Source: Bacteroides sp. CAG:770 (GTDB taxonomy: Bacteria > Bacteroidota > Bacteroidia > Bacteroidales > UBA932). From it: a DNA stretch of 16,635 nt. The stretch is from the NCBI GenBank assembly GCA_000435075.1, contig FR890628.1, forward strand, positions 1 to 16,635. Reading direction: 5' to 3'. The translations under genes and the position numbers were made by a program. Under the pieces are notes generated by a model. The model was given only the letters and a program-made list of their open reading frames with translations, searched no databases and had not been told where the DNA came from. Shown in pieces: positions 14,180-16,635 of the stretch. Each line of letters begins with the position of its first letter. The first letter of the stretch is position 1.

Positions 14180-15148
14180 ATGGAAAACACGCTATTATAC
14201 AATACGGATTCATTGCCGCAGATCAAATTCGGGATGATGAAAATGTCTGATCATGCAATTCTGGTCGACAAGGTGGCAATCATTGACGACAATCTGGACA
14301 AGAGCCCGGACGACAGGAACATCGGAGCTCCTATCGACAGGCCGCTGCCGCAGAAGATATTGGTAGCGATTCAGCTCATCTGCGTCGAAGGAACGATAGA
14401 CATGACATTGAACCAGAAGAAGTACCACTTGAAGCGCAACGACTGCATGATAGGGCTTCCTGGGTTCATCGCCGAAAAGATAAACATGTCACCTGACTGC
14501 CGAATGATAATTACCTCCATTTCGCACGAATTCATGGCCAGGATTCCTGTCAAGAATTCCGAGGGCATAAAAAAGTGGATGGCCAGCAAGGGGGCGCCTG
14601 TAGTACTTCATCTCCCGGAGGAGATTATAAGCACATGCGTGGACAGTTATCACAGTTTCCGCAAGCTCTATTCATTCACATCCGATGAATTCAAGCTCAT
14701 TCTGATGGTCGGTTATCTCCATTCCATCATCGGTCTGTTCTCATCTTTCATGTCGAACTCCGAAGTGCGGGAAGAAGAGATGGACACGGACACGACATCA
14801 CTTCCGCGCAAAAAGGAGCTGGCATTGAAATTCCTCAATGATGTCCACGAGAACTGCAGCACTGAGAGGAGCGTCTCTTTCTATGCCGAAAAGTGCTGTC
14901 TCTCACCGAAATACTTCGCCCGCATCATCTCTGAAATCATGGGCAAGAAGCCAGGTGACATCATCCGTGACAATGTCATTCTCGAAGCCAAGGTCCTGCT
15001 GATTTCCAAGACCTTGTCCGTCCAGCAGGTAAGCGACAAACTCAATTTCCCGAACTCGTCATTCTTCTGCAAGTATTTCAAGAGTGCGACAGGCTGCTCC
15101 CCGAGACAGTACCAGCTGTTCGGAGAAGAAGCATTGAAAGAAAAATAA
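14180..15148 (+). CDS. AraC-family transcriptional regulator
   Basis: The 322-residue protein has an N-terminal sensor part (~1-160) with the beta-rich cupin-like pattern (ILVAIQLICVEGTIDMTLNQ, then YHLKRNDCMIGLPGF). The C-terminal AraC/XylS DNA-binding domain (~215-315) has its two helix-turn-helix units: SVSFYAEKCCLSPKYFARII followed by GKKPGDIIRDNVILEAKVLL, then VQQVSDKLNFPNSSFFCKYF with the closing KSATGCSPRQYQ. It is divergent from the seven-gene lysine/hexosaminidase operon with a 141-bp shared gap, which makes that operon a natural target, although many AraC-type proteins act elsewhere. The ligand is unknown. Its stop codon overlaps the A-tract of the terminator for the convergent lolA-like gene. 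Confidence 0.92.
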   Translation: MENTLLYNTDSLPQIKFGMMKMSDHAILVDKVAIIDDNLDKSPDDRNIGAPIDRPLPQKILVAIQLICVEGTIDMTLNQKKYHLKRNDCMIGLPGFIAEKINMSPDCRMIITSISHEFMARIPVKNSEGIKKWMASKGAPVVLHLPEEIISTCVDSYHSFRKLYSFTSDEFKLILMVGYLHSIIGLFSSFMSNSEVREEEMDTDTTSLPRKKELALKFLNDVHENCSTERSVSFYAEKCCLSPKYFARIISEIMGKKPGDIIRDNVILEAKVLLISKTLSVQQVSDKLNFPNSSFFCKYFKSATGCSPRQYQLFGEEALKEK

Positions 15149-15173
15149 AAAACGCCCACGACTGGCGTGAGCG
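15141..15173 (-). terminator. Strong intrinsic terminator of the fabG-lolA transcript
   Basis: Read on the minus strand, CGCTCACG (15173-15166) pairs with CGTGGGCG (15160-15153) over 8 bp including one G-U pair, with a 5-base loop CCAGT. It is directly followed by TTTTTTATTTTT (15152-15141). It works leftward only, since the other strand has A's instead of a T-run. The T-tract covers the stop codon of the convergent AraC gene. Confidence 0.8.
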
Positions 15174-15209
15174 ATACTTGATAATTTGTCTTGAAATTAT
15201 CCACAAAGA

Positions 15210-15872
15210 TTATTTCGCCGGAAGCTTGAAAACGTCATCCGGGAAAGATGCGTTTTTCTTGATGTCCTTCATCTCATAGAGCGTGCTGATGCCGGTAGGC
15301 TCATCCATCACCATCTTCACGAGCAGACAGTCGGATTTCCTGTATGTCAGGACAATCTTGGAGTAACCGCGTCTGGCAGCATTGTCATTTGTCAATGTCA
15401 CCACATAGCCGTCTCCTGATTCCTTTACAGAAATCTTAGCGCCATTGTCTGCTGCGACCTTTTCAGGATTGCCTTTTACACAACCGATAAGAGTTCCTGC
15501 CATATTGCCGACAGTCGCATTCTTCTGTGTATCAAATGTTCCAGTCTTAGGTCCGCGATGGACATAGAACTTAGTGCCGCTTGCGATGATATAATCGCCG
15601 ACAGGCTGGTCGAAACGCATTGCAAGACGTCCGTCAACATTGAAATAAAGATTTCCGGAAGCCTTGTTCACCTTACCGGAGGCCTTGATGGTCCTCACCT
15701 GACTGAATTTGCATTCGACAGTAGTCATAGAAGAATTGGCCTTCTCGATTTTAGTCGTAATCGCATGAGCATCTGCGGCAACAACCGGTGCAGATGCCTG
15801 AATTTCAGCAGCTTCGACAACTGAGGCAGAAAGGATACCTGCCAATGCCAATGTTATGAAGATCTTTTTCAT
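15210..15872 (-). CDS. LolA-like outer-membrane lipoprotein carrier
   Basis: LolA-type proteins are periplasmic carriers that ferry lipoproteins, or in biosynthetic clusters lipid-like products, from inner to outer membrane. The 220-residue protein has a Sec signal (MKKIFITLALAGILSASVVE, cleavage near AA22). The mature part shows the family's half-barrel pattern: MTTVECKFSQVRTIKASGKV, then ASGNLYFNVDGRLAMRFDQP, GDYIIASGTKFYVH, later GYVVTLTN, SKIVLTYRKSDCLLVKMVMD and a final FPDDVFKLPAK. Its similarity is to the LolA-like branch common in Bacteroidota rather than clearly to housekeeping LolA. It lies 76 bp downstream of the fabG-type gene on the same strand and ends in a strong terminator. 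The adjacency to FabG suggests a specialised role. Confidence 0.85.
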   Translation of the reverse strand: MKKIFITLALAGILSASVVEAAEIQASAPVVAADAHAITTKIEKANSSMTTVECKFSQVRTIKASGKVNKASGNLYFNVDGRLAMRFDQPVGDYIIASGTKFYVHRGPKTGTFDTQKNATVGNMAGTLIGCVKGNPEKVAADNGAKISVKESGDGYVVTLTNDNAARRGYSKIVLTYRKSDCLLVKMVMDEPTGISTLYEMKDIKKNASFPDDVFKLPAK

Positions 15873-15887
15873 TTGAATATCAATTTA

Positions 15888-15919
15888 ATTCCGGCAATGA
15901 CTGCCGACCGCTCCGGAAT
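15888..15919 (-). repeat. Inverted repeat in the fabG-lolA gap
   Basis: ATTCCGG (15888-15894) and CCGGAAT (15913-15919) are perfect 7-bp arms with an 18-base interior that contains a further GGCA/TGCC pair. It lies between the two genes and could be an intercistronic mRNA hairpin. The minus strand reads GATTTTTG just upstream (15928-15921), one base off TAnnTTTG, so a separate promoter for the lolA-like gene is also possible. Confidence 0.35.
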
Positions 15920-15948
15920 GCAAAAATCAGTCCGTTTGCGTAAAGTTA

Positions 15949-16635
15949 TCAGTAAAGTCCTCCGTTTATAGAGATTGTCTGTCCGTTTATGTAGGCCGCC
16001 TTGTCAGATGCAAGGAAGGCCACAAGCTCGGCAACTTCTTCAGGTTCCCCGAAACGCTTTGCCGGTATTGTCTTTTTCAGTTCAGCCTCATCCAGTCCCT
16101 CGACCATATCAGTCCTTATAAAACCGGGCGCAACGGCATTGACAGTAACCCGTCTTGCCGCAACTTCCTGGGCGAGAGCCTTTGTGGCAGCGATAAGTCC
16201 GCCTTTTGCTGCGGAATAGTTGGTCTGTCCCGGCAGGCCTTTCAGTCCGGAAAGTGAGGCCATGTTTATGATTCGGCCCCTCTTGCGCACGACCATCGGC
16301 TGAAGCACGGGACGGGTGACATTATAGAAACTGTCCAGATTTGTCTTCATGACACGGAACCAGTCATCCTGTTCCATCCAAAGCAGAAGATTATCCCTGC
16401 GGATACCGGCGTTATTGACAAGTACCTCGATAAACTCCTCAGGATGAGCCTCTTGCCATCCTTTCAGCGCTTTCTCAGACTCATCATGGTCACTGACGTC
16501 GAATTTCAGAAGTTCCGCTTCACCGCCGGCCGCCACGATTTCATCCATAGTCTGACGGGCTGCCTCATCGTTCGACACGTAATTTATTATGACATGATAT
16601 CCAGCGGACGCCAATTTTACACAGACCGCTCTTCC
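15949..16635 (-). CDS. 3-oxoacyl-ACP reductase, FabG-type SDR (5' end cut by window)
   Basis: This short-chain dehydrogenase reduces 3-ketoacyl-ACP with NADPH. An apparent start at 16614 is a TTG inside the gene: the frame runs on to the window edge and codes for GRAVCVKLASAGYHVIINY, the helix after the TGxxxGIG loop, so about 15-20 N-terminal residues lie outside. NNAGI, the catalytic Ser in NMASLSG, and Tyr and Lys in YSAAK are present; VAPGFIRTDM and INGQTISINGGLY complete the signature. The segment LSGLKGLPGQTNYSAAKGGL and the EQDDWFRVMKTNLDSFYNVT region are closer to FabG copies of aryl polyene/polyene clusters than to a generic housekeeping one, in my reading. A LolA-like gene follows 76 bp downstream. 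Housekeeping FabG remains an alternative. Confidence 0.85.
   Translation of the reverse strand, partial: GRAVCVKLASAGYHVIINYVSNDEAARQTMDEIVAAGGEAELLKFDVSDHDESEKALKGWQEAHPEEFIEVLVNNAGIRRDNLLLWMEQDDWFRVMKTNLDSFYNVTRPVLQPMVVRKRGRIINMASLSGLKGLPGQTNYSAAKGGLIAATKALAQEVAARRVTVNAVAPGFIRTDMVEGLDEAELKKTIPAKRFGEPEEVAELVAFLASDKAAYINGQTISINGGLY

Noticed and set aside
16612..16614. TTG at 16614 as the FabG start
   Set aside because: The frame continues upstream to the window edge with conserved SDR residues (GRAVCVKLA), so it is an internal codon of a cut gene.

Overview
The window looks like a chromosomal segment of a Bacteroidota member, most likely of the order Bacteroidales. The evidence is Bacteroidota-type -7 boxes (TAnnTTTG) upstream of several transcription units, start codons with little or no Shine-Dalgarno sequence, and typical envelope families: a WG-repeat lipoprotein, an LPP20-like protein, a DUF4465 lipoprotein and a surface-type GH20 hexosaminidase. 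Genus cannot be fixed from the sequence. No tRNA, rRNA, CRISPR array or intact insertion sequence was seen.

Left part (1-1226): the 3' end of an Rpn-family (recombination-promoting nuclease) gene, then a second stand-alone copy of the same C-terminal module. An exact 49-bp repeat links the two, and a good intrinsic terminator follows. About 800 bp of gene-poor DNA comes next. It holds a long-spaced inverted repeat, a start-less 80-codon open frame on the minus strand, and a promoter with a structured leader for the next operon.

Envelope part (1227-6196, plus strand): a tight three-gene unit (WG-repeat lipoprotein, LPP20/NTF2-like secreted protein probably starting at TTG 1810, and an exported beta-rich protein), then a DUF4465 lipoprotein and a DUF975 membrane protein. 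Functions are mostly unknown, but all are exported or membrane proteins.

Main part (14038 down to 6191, minus strand): a compact seven-gene unit in transcription order M20 deacylase (probably DapE), GH20 beta-N-acetylhexosaminidase, LysC aspartokinase, DapB, DapA, DapD, DapF. Gaps are 12, 20, 46, 20, -1 and 2 bp. This is nearly the whole succinylase route from aspartate to meso-diaminopimelate. Aspartate-semialdehyde dehydrogenase, the DapC/ArgD aminotransferase and LysA are not in the window. The unusual member is the glycosidase. An AraC-family regulator is divergently transcribed from the operon head, with candidate promoters for both directions in the shared 141-bp gap.

Right edge (15949-16635 and 15210-15872, minus strand): a FabG-type ketoacyl-ACP reductase, cut by the window end, followed by a LolA-like periplasmic lipoprotein carrier and a strong terminator. 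This pair is a combination seen in aryl polyene/flexirubin-type fatty-acid-derived clusters, so the window may stop at the edge of one.

A DNA-level oddity runs through the window: the 7-mer CATTGAC (either strand) occurs about 27 times by hand count, against roughly 2 expected by chance, in several codon phases.
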